Assembly (NCBI GenBank): GCA_036426205.1
Contig: CM071570.1
Span: 56,685,352 to 56,749,351, forward strand
Length of the DNA stretch: 64,000 nt
Reading direction: 5' to 3'
Source of the DNA: Ascaphus truei
Taxonomy: Eukaryota; Chordata; Amphibia; Anura; Ascaphidae
This document shows, one piece after another, positions 11,691-23,095 of the stretch. Made by a program: the position numbers and the translations under genes. How positions within the stretch are numbered: the stretch's first letter is position 1; the number at the start of each line of letters is the position of its first letter. The notes under the pieces were generated by a model. That model was not told where the DNA came from and ran no database searches. It was given only the letters and a program-made list of their open reading frames with translations.

Positions 11691-12000
11691 TATTCAAATA
11701 TTCACAGACCTGCATATAAATACTCCACATTTCACAAACATCCACGCCTCCTCTTACTTTGCAGCACTCTACTCACCTTATTTAGGGCCTTTGTGTATTC
11801 AGAAATTGAATAACTATGGTTGTTAAAAGAAAGAACAGCTATCTAATCTAAAAAAAAAAAAATATTAATGAATCCTGCTTACACATACAGGACAAACGTT
11901 AATTACTTGCAGGAGCTGTAACAAGTTCAAATAATGTATTATACTGATAGGACCAAACGTAACAATTATAAGTCTCTTAGTACATCACATAAGAAATGAC

Positions 12001-12281
12001 TAAGGCTGCGGGCATGGTCAGCGCTTAGCCGCTGAGCCGCGCTCATGCTTGTCAGTGAGCCCCTGCAGCCGCAATGAGAGCGGTTTTAGCAGGGGCTTGC
12101 GCACGCTTCCGCAGGCGTGCGGAGGTGTAGCAGACAAAACATGTTTAGTTTAAGCGCTGACGGGAGCGGAGGGCCGGTCACGTGAGCAGTTCGCCCAATG
12201 AGGGCGAACCAGCTCCGTGACGTCACTGGCCCGCCCCAGACACGCCTCCGCACGGCTGGAGTCTCTATGGACTCAGCCTAA
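12001..12281. mobile_element. Harbinger-like MITE, TAA duplication
   Basis: TAA at 12001-12003 and 12279-12281 flanks a 275-bp GC-rich element. It starts GGCTGCGGGCATGGTCAGCG and its right end, on the reverse, reads GGCTGAGTCCATAGAGACTC. It shares the block 'ttcgcccaatgagggcgaacc' with the copy at 26945-27267. Confidence 0.8.
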
Positions 12282-12314
12282 TATTATTTTTTGTGTTTAT
12301 CCCATATTATAGGC

Positions 12315-12655
12315 TAAGGCTGCATCCTCTGTGCCGCTGACCGCGCTCATGCTTGAGAGTGGTGACGTCACCAACACTCCAAGCATGAGCGCTCTGCTAT
12401 CCGGCATATTTTTTTTCCGCGTGAGCGGGGGGCCGTGGCTGGAGGCGTGGCTGAGCAGTGATTGGTGCTGATTGGTTGAGAAGGTCATGTGACCCCTCAG
12501 CGCACCTGAAAGACAAATTAATCTGTCTCGGCAAGCGCCTAGATCCCGCAAGCGTACGGGCAGGGGCACGAGCCGCGTGAGCGTGGCCGGACACCTTCCC
12601 ATTCATTGTGCTGACCGCAGCAAGCGCAGTCAGCGGCACAGAGGACGCCGCCTTA
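12315..12655. mobile_element. Harbinger-like MITE with long inverted ends
   Basis: The left end GGCTGCATCCTCTGTGCCGC is mirrored at 12627-12652 (reverse GGCGGCGTCCTCTGTGCCGC). TAA/TTA triplets are at the junctions. The 101-aa and 80-aa minus frames inside it are shadows of the GC-rich repeat. Confidence 0.8.
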
Positions 12656-12659
12656 AGTT

Positions 12660-12905
12660 GTTAAATTCCCGGCATTATTGAAATCCCTGCTCTCTGATTG
12701 GTTAAAAATCCGGGCATTATCCAATCAGTAATGGCCCGGAATTTTTGGCACCCTGCCCAGTTTTTCAGCCAATCAGCTTTCAGTTCTCATTCATAAAGAG
12801 TGAGATTAGCACTCAAACAGGGGAGGTGATTGGACAGGAGGCAGCAGAAAGGCACTGGCTCCTCCCTCACCCTGCCTGTAGAGAGCTCTGCACAGAAGAG
12901 TGAAG
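12660..12905. repeat. CCAAT-rich repeat piece related to 13840-13910
   Basis: 'cccggcattattgaaatccc' and 'atccaatcagtaatggcccgg' form inverted matches. A palindromic relative containing 'ggccaataatgccccgttc' lies at 13840-13910. It may be the ends of one older element split by the minisatellite; the link is inferred. Confidence 0.4.
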
Positions 12906-13670
12906 GGAAAGGTTTGTGTGTCTGTGTGTTTTGTGGGTGTAAAGGGGGCCAGCAGAGTGTTTTGTTGGTGAGTGTCTGCTGTGTGTTTGTTTTGTGGGTG
13001 TAGAGGGGGGGCTGCAGTGTGTGTCTTCAGTGTGTGTTTTGTGGGTGGAGAAGGGGTGCAGAGTGTTTTGTTGGTGTGTGTATCTGTAGTGTATGGGTTT
13101 ACAGGGGGCTGCTGTGGGTTTACAGGGGGGGCTGCTGGTGTGTGTTTTGTGGGTGTAGAGGGGGGCTGCAGTGTGTATGTCAGTGGGTGTAGTGCAGGGG
13201 AGCGCAAACTTTTTAAGCTGCGCCCCACCAGCCAGGCCTCCCTCGGTCTCGCGCCCCCTCTCCTACCTTCCACATGCGTTTCCTTGTTGCAGAGGCCTCG
13301 CGCGATCCCCCGGCATTACATTAAATGCCTGAGGAAAGAGCGCGGGGCCTCTGCAACGGCCCACGCCCCCCCTGACAAAACTCCCGCCCCACTGGGGGGC
13401 TCATCCCCCAATTTTCACACCGCTGGTGGAGGAGGGCTGCAGAGTGTTTTGGTGTGTGTATGTCGCAGTTTTGTTGGTTTACAGGGGCCGCAGTGTGTGC
13501 TTGTGGGTGTAGAGGGGGGAGGCGTGCTGTGTGTGTTGTGTGTGTGTGTATCGTTAGTGTAGAGGGTGGAGGAAGGCTGCAGTGTGTTTTGTGGGTGTAG
13601 AGGAGGGGGGGCTGCAGAATGTGTTTGTGTGTGTATAGAGGGGGGCTGCAGTGTGTGTTTAGAGAGAGAG
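12905..13670. repeat. GT/G-rich minisatellite
   Basis: Variable-length units of about 35-60 bases built on TTTGTGGGTGTAGAGGGGGG followed by CTGCAGTGTGTGT, repeated many times. A hAT-like insertion splits the array at 13195-13435. Frames of 155 aa (minus) and 196 aa (plus) here are translations of the repeat. Confidence 0.9.
13195..13435. mobile_element. hAT-type MITE in the minisatellite
   Basis: It begins CAGGGGAGCGCAAACTTTTT and ends CACACCGCTG (reverse CAGCGGTGTG). The interior has the 'gaggcctcgcgcg...ggcattacattaaatgcc' block of the elements at 15808 and 17198. A clear 8-bp duplication is not visible because the target is repetitive. Confidence 0.65.
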
Positions 13671-13839
13671 AGAGGCGGTGTGTACGTACATTTTCCTTTT
13701 AATAAACTTACAGTAAAAACATAAGAATGTAGACAATCATGCTGATAAAAATCAATTTCTACGAACGTGTCTCTTTTTTATGAAAAATGTAAAAAATAAA
13801 TAAATAATAATTTTAAAAAAGCCTACATTTAGCCTATAA

Positions 13840-13910
13840 TAGTAATAATCCCTTCAGAACAGGGCATTTCTGGCCAATAATGCCCCGTTCTTCGGGGATT
13901 ATTACATAAG
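13840..13910. repeat. imperfect palindrome
   Basis: GTAATAATCCC and GGGGATTATTAC flank a pair of inverted GGGCATT/AATGCCCC segments. See the related piece at 12660-12745. Confidence 0.7.
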
Positions 13911-14394
13911 TACGTACTGTATGAAGTGTAATGGTCACATGATACTGTAGTTTATGTTCTTGGCAATTTAGTAAAGCGAAATATACTGAACATTGCTCAT
14001 AAAGCAGCATTTCAACAGTTGTTATCCTCTTATGAACAATGTTAAATTAATATGTAGTTTTGTAACTGATGACAGGTGTAGACCACCATTGCTTTTTGAT
14101 CTACTCAATAGACGAAGCTTTTGCAGAAGTTTTTGAAACTGGAGAATTTGGGACTTTTGCCGTTCATAAAATTTTTGCAAAATTGTCAACATTTACAAAG
14201 ATTTGTAAAGCATTGTCAACCCATTATGCATTCGAACTCCGCCAGAGAAATTGCTGGAATTTTGTCTTACTGGAGAGATTATAAAAAGGCACAGGAACAC
14301 ATAGATGTGCACCATATGGCTCTTGGAGTTGGTAGAGAAATAGTGGGTGGTGTTTGTGGGTGGGAATTGCAGTGATTTAATGCATGCGTAGGCA
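13911..14394. other. no gene recognised
   Basis: AT-rich DNA with two overlapping plus-strand frames (71 and 84 aa) sharing the same bases. They are biased towards TTTGCAAAATTGTC-like direct repeats, show no splice support and are probably not coding. Confidence 0.4.
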
Positions 14395-14850
14395 ATGCAC
14401 GCAGAGGTAATGACAGGAGACTGCGGTTGGAAAAGTAAACGTAGGCTTTTATTCAGTCAAAGTTCCGCAACACAAAATACAGTCTTTTCTCAGCCCCAGA
14501 ATGTAGAAGTCCATATATACAGAGCATAACATATGTCATTCCTGGTGTCCCTTTGCAGTCCGGGAGATGTCTCTCTCCCTGTGGGCTGTACGCCGCCCGC
14601 CTTTTAAACCTCCACTAGCTCAGCTGGACTTGTTAATCTTCCTGCAGGCAGGGATTAAACTCTTGCTGGCCGAAACCCAACAGCCCTAGATGTTGGTAAC
14701 AGGTCTTGCACTCTTACTACATGGTGTATTATTGTCTCATCATATGTATCCAATAGTAAATAAATATACATTGCATCATATATTATTATGGATGCATGGT
14801 AGCGCATCCATAGTTAAGGTTTGAACGAGATTTTCATTACAACCCCTTTT
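14395..14850 (-). mobile_element. possible LTR in minus orientation
   Basis: Read on the minus strand, a TTTAAAAGG TATA-like site (about 14600) precedes a GAATAAAA polyadenylation-like site (about 14450), which is the order found in an LTR. Clear TG/CA ends and a target duplication were not found, so this stays tentative. Confidence 0.3.
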
Positions 14851-14854
14851 TTTC

Positions 14855-15655
14855 AGTTGCCTTCAATAAAGAGGTGTGTTTTAAGATGGGTCTTAAAGGT
14901 GGATAGAAAGGGTGCTAGTCGGATATTGAGACAAAGGGTATTCCAGAGGTGTGGAGCAGTCAGTAAGAAAAGTTTAAGGTGGGAGAGGGCATTAGATACA
15001 AAAGGGGGTAGAGAGAAGACATCCTTGAGGAGAACGCAAGAGTCAGGATGGTGTGTAGCGAGAAATTAGGGCTGAGATGTAAGGAGGAGCAGAAGAGTGT
15101 AAAGCTCTAAAAGTGAGGAGGAGAACTGAGTGTGTGATCCGGGATTTGATAGGAAGCCAGGAGAGGAATTGCAGCAGGGGAGACGTTGAGACAGGTTTAG
15201 GAAAGAGTAGAGTGATTCTGGCAACAGCGTTAAGGATAGATTGTATGGGAGATAGGTAAGAGGCAGGAAGGCCGGACAGCAGGAAGTTACAGTAGTCAAG
15301 ATGGGAGAGAATGAGGGCCTGAGTCAGAGTTTTACCAGTGGAGCAACGAAGGAAAAGGCGTATCTTTGTAATATTGCAGTGGAAAAAACTACAGGTTTTA
15401 GCTACTTTTTGAATGTGAGAGAGGAGTCCCCTCTGTGACCCCTAGGCAGCGTGCTTGTGCTACTACTGTAGTTGTATGATACTGCTTCCAACAGTAATGT
15501 AGAAGGAGGCAGTAGGGCCACGTTTGGGATGAAATATGAGGAGCTCTGTTTTTAAGTTAAAGTCGGGGGTGGGCCATCCAGGATGATATAGCGGAGACAC
15601 ATTCAGAAACTTTGGTCTGTACAGCAGGTGAAAGGTCAGCTGTTGAAGTCAATGG
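14855..15655 (-). mobile_element. CR1/L2-type LINE fragment
   Basis: Sequence from 'ttcaataaagaggtgtgttttaagatgggtc' to the 'gtctgtacagcaggtgaaaggtc' region parallels 6520-7280. The minus-strand frame 15066-15299 carries the remains of the RT C-terminal region. It is truncated at both ends and inactive. Confidence 0.8.
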
Positions 15656-15799
15656 GGATTTTTAGAAAAACGTTCACTTTGGATTTAAGATTAAGGCCCT
15701 AAATTAGGGTATAAATATACTATTGTATTGAATAAAATAGTGGGTTTTATATCATCAACTAAATGTTCTTTGTATAGATTATTTGACGCCATTAGCATC

Positions 15800-16163
15800 T
15801 GATAATGCAGCGGTGCGCAAACTGTGGGGCGCGACCCCCAGGGGGGGCGCGACACTGCCGACGGGGGGCGCGGGGTTTACAGAGGCCCCGCGCGCTTCCC
15901 GAAGGCACTTAAATTAAGTGCCGGGGGAGCTGCAGGGCCTCTGTAAACCTAACTTACCGTGGCTCCGACGGCTTCCTCCCTGCGGCGCCATGGCAACGCG
16001 GCGTCAAAATGACGCTGCGAGGTCATGTGACGTCACGTTGCTATGGCAACGTGACGTCATTACGCCGGAGCGCGGGTAAGTTGGGGTTGGGGGGGGCGCG
16101 GGAGCGAGGGGACAGCCGTCAGGGGGGCGCAGGGAAAAAAGTTTGCGCCCCCCTGTGATAATG
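15800..16163. mobile_element. hAT-type MITE with exact 8-bp TSD
   Basis: TGATAATG occurs at 15800-15807 and 16156-16163. The element (15808-16155) begins CAGCGGTGCGCAAACTGTGG and, on the reverse, CAGGGGGGCGCAAACTTTTT. An internal palindrome surrounds 'ggcacttaaattaagtgcc'. Ends and duplication length are diagnostic of hAT; no transposase is present. Confidence 0.9.
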
Positions 16164-16202
16164 CATGAATCACATATTATACTGTATTTCATGGGTTAAG
16201 AG

Positions 16203-16742
16203 CAGGGTTGCCACCACTATGAGACTATGAGTTTCGCTAACCAATCTACAGGTTTACATTTAAAATCTCTGGGTGAGGTGTGCAAACTGGGGGGCGGCAG
16301 GAGAAGAAGACTGAGAACCGCCAGAGTGATGCAGGCAGCAGTCAGAGGAGTTGGATGGCGGGAGCAAAGCAGGGCGACAGAGGAGGACGGCCGGGGAGGA
16401 GCGAAACCCAGTGGTCAGACCCGGAAGTCTTCACTGACGTCTTAGAAAGCATCTCCCGTCCCAAAAGGTCTCCGCAACGTCAACTAGCGTCATGTTGCCA
16501 TGACAACAGGAAGTCATGTGCCGCCGGGTTGCCATGACAACGTGACGTCTCGTGGTGCCGTCCCGTTGTCATGGCAATGTGACACCATTCAACCTTGCGG
16601 AGCCATTTTGAGGGAGCATGGAGGGGGAGATGCCGCCACCGGAGAAGGTAACACAGTTATACATAGAAATAAAAAAAAACTTTCAAACATTCATTTTTTT
16701 TAAATCTCTGGGTTATCACTCAGCAGAAGGTGGCAACCCTAG
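16203..16742. mobile_element. TIR element with GGGTTGCCACC ends
   Basis: CAGGGTTGCCACC at the left and GGTGGCAACCCTA at the right are inverted. Next to each end the phrase 'aaatctctgggt' recurs. The interior holds GTTGCCATGACAAC-type CpG-rich blocks like those of the hAT elements nearby. No exact duplication was found, so the superfamily is uncertain (hAT-like). Confidence 0.6.
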
Positions 16743-17189
16743 TTGACAGTCGTATATCAAAAATCACTGCACCATTTATTCTTCTACTGTATGTCGCACA
16801 CACTGTTACATGCATTTTGTCATATGATGAGTTTCAGCGTGTCACATTTCTGTTAACATTGTTTTAAAAGGAATAAATGACTTAAGTGGTGGTGGGGGGT
16901 GAGCCTTAGGTATTTGAACTCACCAGGTAAGCTCATATGTTCACATCCCTTTCATCAAACTTTTATCAGAATGTCTTTATAGTCACAGTTTTAATACATT
17001 TTAGGAATCAAAGCGCTGTGTTTCTTAATTACTTAACAGCTAGAACTTTATTATTAATCTATAATGATTTTCAATTTCATATCCATTCTGTATCTTAATA
17101 CCTTCAGCAGAAAAGGATACCGTTTTGAATTCAAACTATATTTTGAAAAAACAAGGGCCATAATGGGCTTCATTATACCTACAGTTATC

Positions 17190-17528
17190 CTTTAAAGCAG
17201 CGGCGACACAAACTGGGGGCGCTAGAATTTCTGGCGGGGGGCACGGCAGTTATAGAGGTCCCACGCTCTCCCCCCAGGCATTTAAATTGAATGCCGGGGA
17301 ACCACACAAGGCCTCTATAATACATTTACCTTCCAGCGATGTGTCGTCCTGGTAACCCGGCGTCAAATGCCGCGCGGTCACGTGATGTCATGTTACCATG
17401 GCGACGTTCTGTCACATGACCCCGCTCGTCATTTCACGCCGGGGTCGAGAGGGGCGGGGGGTGCGAGGCACCGAGGAGGGCAGGCAGTTGTGCGCACAGG
17501 GAAAAGATTGCGCACCCCTGCTTTAAAG
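17190..17528. mobile_element. hAT-type MITE with exact 8-bp TSD
   Basis: CTTTAAAG flanks the element at 17190-17197 and 17521-17528. It starts CAGCGGCGACACAAACTGGG and, on the reverse, CAGGGGTGCGCAATC. Internally it has the same 'ggcatttaaattgaatgcc' palindrome as the 15808 copy, making it a divergent family member. Confidence 0.9.
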
Positions 17529-18655
17529 TATACCGGTTACATTAATGCCCTTGTAGAAGCAAATGTCAGATTAATTCATATATATATATATATATATATA
17601 CCATATATTTTAAGTTATAAATTAAAATGTATGGTAAACCTACCCAGCCTAGAAATATTTCAGTACCCCAGCCCGTTCACCTACGGCTAGGGGCTTATTT
17701 TTCCATGTACCCATATGCTTCCTAGGGGGACAACACACTGTTTATAGGTAGTCAGATATTTATCACTGACTTTACCCGTAGAGACAGGTCCTGCCGTTAA
17801 AGGAAGGGGTTAATCTCATGGATTACACGGTACACATGCTATAGAAGATGGTTTTTTCCTGCATGTTATAATACAATTTGTACATGATTTATTACCAATA
17901 TCCACTTCTACAAGGAATCCCACATAGCTGAGCACGGTACTCGGGAGTCTGATCTCCTATCTATCATAGAAATATTTCAAAGCAAGTATAAACCAACCTC
18001 ACACTGATAATACCCACCAAGGTTGAAACATGTCTGTGAGTGGTTTGTACTATATATATGATACATACATACATACATACATATATATACACACAGACAT
18101 ACACATACACTGTATGGTCTAATATATGGTATTAAGGAGTTTTTTTCTACAATATATTCAGCGCCTCTCAAGATATACATCGTTTCATTAATGAGCAGAT
18201 TAAATACACTTACTGTATACAGTATGTTAGAATTAGTTTATGACCCATTCACTTCCTGTTAAAACTGTATATTCATTTATTATGCATACAGTACTTTCTT
18301 TAAATAAGCATACTGTTTTGGGCGCAGCTGTGCTTTTATGAAAGGGTGCCAAAGCCGGCATGACAGTCTTTATTGGTTTCTGCAACATATAGGCAAGGAT
18401 ACCTGAGAGACCTCTAAGCCATAAACACAATTATATCTAATGCCAACTTTGATCTGCCGTTTAGCTGTTTTTCAGTAGTATGTTTTCCCTATTGGTATTA
18501 CCCATACACTGTACAACTCCTACAGTATGTCACATGGATCTTGATACAGGGGAGGGAACTGGCTTCACAATGAAGATGCGAGAGACTTTTAAATCATGCT
18601 ATCTGTATTGAGATATGGCAATTATTTTTGTAGATCAGATATATTTTACAATATA
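17529..18655. other. AT-rich DNA with simple repeats
   Basis: It contains a (TA)n run at 17577-17602 and a CATA run at 18060-18085. No supported gene. Confidence 0.6.
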
Positions 18656-19380
18656 TATGTGTAGCCTAGTGCCGCTGGCAATAGCCTTTCCACTGACCTC
18701 AACACTATAAGCCCTGATATGAACAGGCAGTGTTGGGGATAAACTCCTGCACAAGGCCTAGCCTGCCGTTGCAGCCTGGATGGGTACAGTGTTGCCATAT
18801 CCAGGAGCAAGCCTAACCGGCAGTTGGAGTGTCATACCTGGGCAGGGTACTGACTGGGTCACATGCAGATCGTTTGATGCCTGTCCAGGACCTGGACTGT
18901 AATAGGGCAGGGTTGCAAGACCCTACGCCGGGTATAAAAGTTGGCACTCGACCAAATTGGGTGGTGGTTGGTGTGTGTCTTCCCTCCCTCAGGGGAGTGG
19001 GAGTGATTCCCTTTGCCCCGTCAGGGGGTGAAGGAGCTGAGGAGGGACTCTTGGGGCCTCAAGCTCCTGGGGTCTGCTCCAGGGAAGGAGAAGGAATAAA
19101 GACCAGTTATATCATCACAAGTCTCTGAGTCTGTCCGTGAGAGAGTATGTTCCTCTGGGGACCAATCCTGCATCTGCCAGGATTCCCATGGGATGGAAGC
19201 ACTGCACCCTAAGGAGGAAAAGCCTGTCCTGTTGCTGCTCCCATACAACACCAGCGGAGCCCTCAGACCTCTTGTAAGACCTTCAGGTGAGCTAACAGCA
19301 TCAGAGAACACCCATGTAGATGCCACATCTCCCGTAGGGGACGACGAGGACGAGACAGATGCTACATATGGGGGGGGGGG
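18656..19380 (+). mobile_element. solo LTR, TATG target duplication
   Basis: A 717-bp LTR (18660-19376) begins TGTAGCC and ends GATGCTACA. The inverted terminal TGTAGC/GCTACA is characteristic of LTRs. TATG is duplicated at 18656-18659 and 19377-19380. A TATAAAAG box lies at 18933-18940 and AATAAA at 19095-19100, giving a U3-R-U5 order. No internal retroviral region is present. Whether it is Gypsy or endogenous-retrovirus-derived cannot be told from the LTR alone. Confidence 0.8.
18931..18942 (+). promoter_or_regulatory. LTR TATA box
   Basis: GGTATAAAAG is embedded in GC-richer sequence about 160 bases upstream of the LTR's AATAAA, a standard promoter position in a U3 region. Confidence 0.65.
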
Positions 19381-19440
19381 GGGGGGGGACACACACACAG
19401 GTGCTACATATGGGGGGGGACACACACAGGTGCTACATAT
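19371..19440. repeat. G-tract tandem repeat at the LTR edge
   Basis: GTGCTACATATGGGGGGG plus ACACACACA recurs, with the G tract about 18 long in the first unit. The repeat reuses the LTR's own terminal GCTACATATG, so it seems to have grown by slippage after insertion. Confidence 0.8.
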
Positions 19441-19578
19441 GTATTTGAAAGTTAATTCTTAGAAGCGTTCTTTTTAAATGGATGGCTGCGCTCTTTTTAT
19501 CAATGCATTTTAGATATGCAAACCTATGTAAATTAATGGTAACATTATGAACACATCTACAAGTACATAGGGTATTGA

Positions 19579-21045
19579 TGTGGCCAGGTCCCTTTTACCT
19601 CCTGGTCTGTGGAGTAAGGGATGGCTGCAGAGGAGTCCGGGTGCCGCCGGAACGGCAGGCAGACCTGGCTGGATGCAGGAGTCGCTCCAGGGAAGCTGTG
19701 GGCTGACATGGGGAGCTCCGGAGCTCTGCGGCAGCCCGACTATGCAGGGCACAACAATTTTGTGTTCGCCATGCGCATTTCCATCTTCGCGCATGCGCAG
19801 TACAGCTATAGTTGCGGCGACCATCTTAGCGGCTCCGCAGGGCACTAGAGAGGGACTACATGTCCCAGAGTGCTCGGGGGAAAGGCTCACGTGGCGCATT
19901 ACAGCCAATAGGGGCAGCATTCATGGCAAGCAGGAGAGGCAGTTTGGTGCGAAGGGAGAGAGCGCACCAGTCAGAAGGAGGAGAGCAACCGTTGAGGTAG
20001 TGTCCAGGGAGCAGTGCTCCCCTGGACTTGGCCTAGGTGTGCCCCTTAGGCCCCAGCTACACACTGAGTCCCCTCCAGTTTGTACACTGTAGGGAAGGCC
20101 CCAGATTGGGACCCTTCCCATTAGTACTGAGTACTGTTAGTGCACCGGTGACAGGACCCTACGCGGTGATCTGTGGTCTGGGACCAGGTCATAGGCACAC
20201 TAATAGACTCTAAAGGTGAGACCCTCCAGCTGGAGTTCACCCCACGCCTGCTAACGGCCATGCCTTTAAGTGGCAAGAAGGCTTAAGACGCTTTGGCCAA
20301 AGGGTTGAACTAAATTACCCCTTTTCAAGAGAATATATAGGTATTGCACTGTGTATTTTTGTCACATTGGAAGTAGCTTTGGGCATCTTTGTTTGTTTTT
20401 TGTTGTATACATTTAGCCACACCCACTAGCACTCCTTTTGACACTTATATTCACATATATATATATTATGTGGTAATGTTTGGGGTTTCTGAGAGGTTTT
20501 GGGTATCTGTGTGTTTATACCCCACGCCGTGGACAGGATAATGCGAGAGGAGGCATTTGCAGGCTCCACGTCGTGGGACAAGACTGATCCGCTTGTCCGA
20601 CAGCTACACCTGGGTACAGGAGTGCCCAGGGAGGTATCTATAAGTGCACCAACGGTCCACAGGGGTAGCACCACCTCACACTTTGGTGGGACTGACATTG
20701 GGAAGGACACCAGGGTTATTGGTGCCACCGCACCCTCAGTACTTTGGGGGATCCCCACCGGGGTGGTGAATACTGTGTTGGGCATTGTGTGTGGGGATAT
20801 TGTATTGTGGGTGTGCTGCTTATAGTACTGTTAATAAATAAGTTATATTATACCCAGTGTATGGTGTTTATTGGGTCCTTTATGGAATCATCGTGCGCTG
20901 CTCGGACCCCCCATAGGTGGAGGCGTTGCATCAAAGAGTGAGAGAGATCAACCCAGGCTCCCAGAAGCGAAGGTTTAGACCTTCTTTAAGCCAACAGGTA
21001 CAGCAGCACGCGTTGTTCCCATAGTCGCGGGAAAAGGGGGCTACA
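19579..21045 (+). mobile_element. LTR-like repeat interrupted by R1
   Basis: It starts TGTGGCCAGG and ends GGGGGCTACA, with an AATAAA at 20833-20838. It shares phrases with 52470-53660: 'ctgtagggaaggcc' (20088; 53043), 'gtggtctgggaccag', 'aagtgcaccaac' and 'ggtggaggcgt'. Two such copies suggest a repeat of about 1.2 kb. LTR identity is inferred from the ends and the polyadenylation site. The frames inside (up to 170 aa) run through the repeat and have no family features. Confidence 0.55.
20239..20528 (+). mobile_element. R1 repeat, 270-bp copy with 10-bp TSD
   Basis: ACCCCACGCC at 20239-20248 and 20519-20528 brackets a 270-bp insert that starts TGCTAACGGCCATGCC and ends GGGTATCTGTGTGTTTAT. 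The same text occurs many times at 47-52 kb and 57-63 kb, where it is preceded by extra sequence. This copy therefore looks 5'-truncated with a constant 3' end. No inverted termini or poly-A. The pattern fits a retroposon made by target priming; the family is unnamed here. Confidence 0.75.
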
Positions 21046-21984
21046 TTAGCAATAATGTACAAAGGCTGTAAAGACTGTATTTATCTTCCTGCTAAAGTGA
21101 TAACAAGTGTTATAAAGCTCTATTTCTGTTATATGCTGCAAGAAGGCTATGTAAAGGTGAGGCCCTAACAATAGGTTTCACATAAAACACGATTGAAAAG
21201 AACATAATTAGTGCCCTTTGTGTAAGTCAAGGTCCTATTAGAGTAAAAAATAAAAAAGCATTTCTTCAAAATACATGCCCCTATGTTCACTGGAACATGC
21301 TGTGTGTACAGATTTAGACATATTCCTAACAAAAGGACAAAAATAACTAAAATTTCCTGTAGTGCACTTGGTGATTTTGAGACACCTAATTTACTTTTTA
21401 CTGACGGTGACTTTATAGATCAAACTAATGCACTTGCTGATTTCAGTTCAGTTCCATTGTTTTTTAACTACCCTTTGTTTCTTACCTGATAAATGACTGA
21501 ATACAGAGACCTGCTGAAAAAGGGTTCTCTGAAAGGAAAATAAATGTGTCCCAAATAGAAAAGAAGTAGAACAAGTTCAAAGTTCTCTAACCCCAATTGA
21601 TATTCTTTAAAGATAGTTTAGTGGTGTCACTTACAGTATAATTCCCACAGGTACGAGGAGGTGCAAATGTAGTAGGTGAATATATCTGATAGCAACAAGG
21701 AAAAAGAACCTACTTCATGGTCAACGTGCACTTAAGTAACAAATGTAAATAATGAATTGAATTAACTTTTATTATGTACAATTTTAAATACTTCTAAATA
21801 TAAGCACATTAACAAACAAGTAATGATATGCCTATAAAGCTCATAAAGTGGGTGGTCTGTATATAGTGCGCGTCTCTTATAGACAAGAGCAGCCTGGTAG
21901 GATTCACACAGCGTGAGTCCCATTCAGATACAGGGACCCCGCTGTGTTAATCCCGATGGGTCATTAAGTCTCCTTACTGAGACC

Positions 21985-22270
21985 ACTGGTGTATTTTATG
22001 AATCCAATCCATGGGAATTACTGAATCCACAGATTGGATTCGTAAAATCCACTAGTGGATTGTATCCAATGGCGGTTTTTGATTAATCAGCACGATTTGA
22101 AACAGGTGCAATTAGTTGATGGATTTTACACCGTGGAACGGATTTTGAATGGAAATCTCAAGACATTCTGCAAAAAGGATTATTGACCGTTTCACCCATT
22201 TCTCCTCGGGACCCCTGGATCCCAACTTTTCACTTTTTGTTTTTTTTTTTAAAAAGAGAGCAAATGTCCC
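21985..22270. repeat. diverged direct repeat, copy 1
   Basis: It shares long matches with 23096-23385, such as 'gattggattcgtaaaatccac', 'gatggattttacacc' and 'gggacccctggatccca'. It contains internal short repeats of GGATT/ATCCA. Confidence 0.75.
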
Positions 22271-22977
22271 ATTTATGGGGGCACATAAAAATGGGCATGC
22301 CTGGGAAATATGCTAGCCTCTCCCCAGAGATTCCACATTGAATGGGCAGAGCTTTAGCTTAGGCCTCCTGGTCTGTCCTCTCTGTGATCCACTGCTCAAG
22401 ACTGGACCGTAGGAAGGGGGTGTGGCAACCTGATTTAAAACAACTTCGAACCTTAGGTCCCTCCCTTTGCGGTTAACTCAATCATTTTAATGTGTTGCTT
22501 CCACGTATCGCACAGGGATGGGGTTCAGTGTCCTCGTCTACTGTCCCATGTAGGACTAAAGTTTACTAATGGCAGTGACATGTCTAAAGGTAGAGATGTG
22601 CACTTGAACCTTCTATTCAGAGGCCCAGCTGGAGGTACATCCAAGACAGATTTCTGTGCAAGCAAGTGCTGTAATTATGCACCTTTAAAATACAAAGGGA
22701 ACAGAGCTTCAGAAAGACTGGTGTGGGGAGAAGGGTTCCCTGCAGCTACCAGGGTCAGGAAGAGGAAGACCCTGTTTGAAGTCATCCCTATATAGGAAGA
22801 CCCTTTATAGACGAATTTTTGGGGCAGATTTGGATCCGCCGCGGATTGGCCAGTTCCTTTGGTTTCGCAATCTCAAAAAAGGGCGATTTAATCTCAAAAA
22901 GGGCGATTCACCTTTTCCGGATTTCTTTTTATCATTGCCAATCATTGTCCTTGCCCTTACCTGAGCTCCGGCATCAT

Positions 22978-23090
22978 GATGTCACGTTGCCATTGCCTCG
23001 CCGGAGTCAAGGTAAGTGCTTAATTTAAGTGCCTTCGGGAAGCGCGTGGGGCCTCTGTAAACCCCGCACCCCCCCAGTTTGCGCACCGCT
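22978..23090 (-). mobile_element. truncated hAT-type MITE end
   Basis: It reads 'cttaatttaagtgccttcgg', 'gcgtggggcctctgtaaacc' and CAGTTTGCGCACCGCT, which is one half of the element at 15808 in reverse. The other end is missing. Confidence 0.75.
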
Positions 23091-23095
23091 ATGCT

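Noticed and set aside
12806..13562. 155-aa (minus) and 196-aa (plus) frames
   Set aside because: Both run through the GT-rich minisatellite and the hAT MITE inside it; they overlap and have no family motif.
19580..20092. 170-aa plus frame as a gene
   Set aside because: It lies in an LTR-like repeat with a second copy at 52.5-53.6 kb that does not keep the frame.
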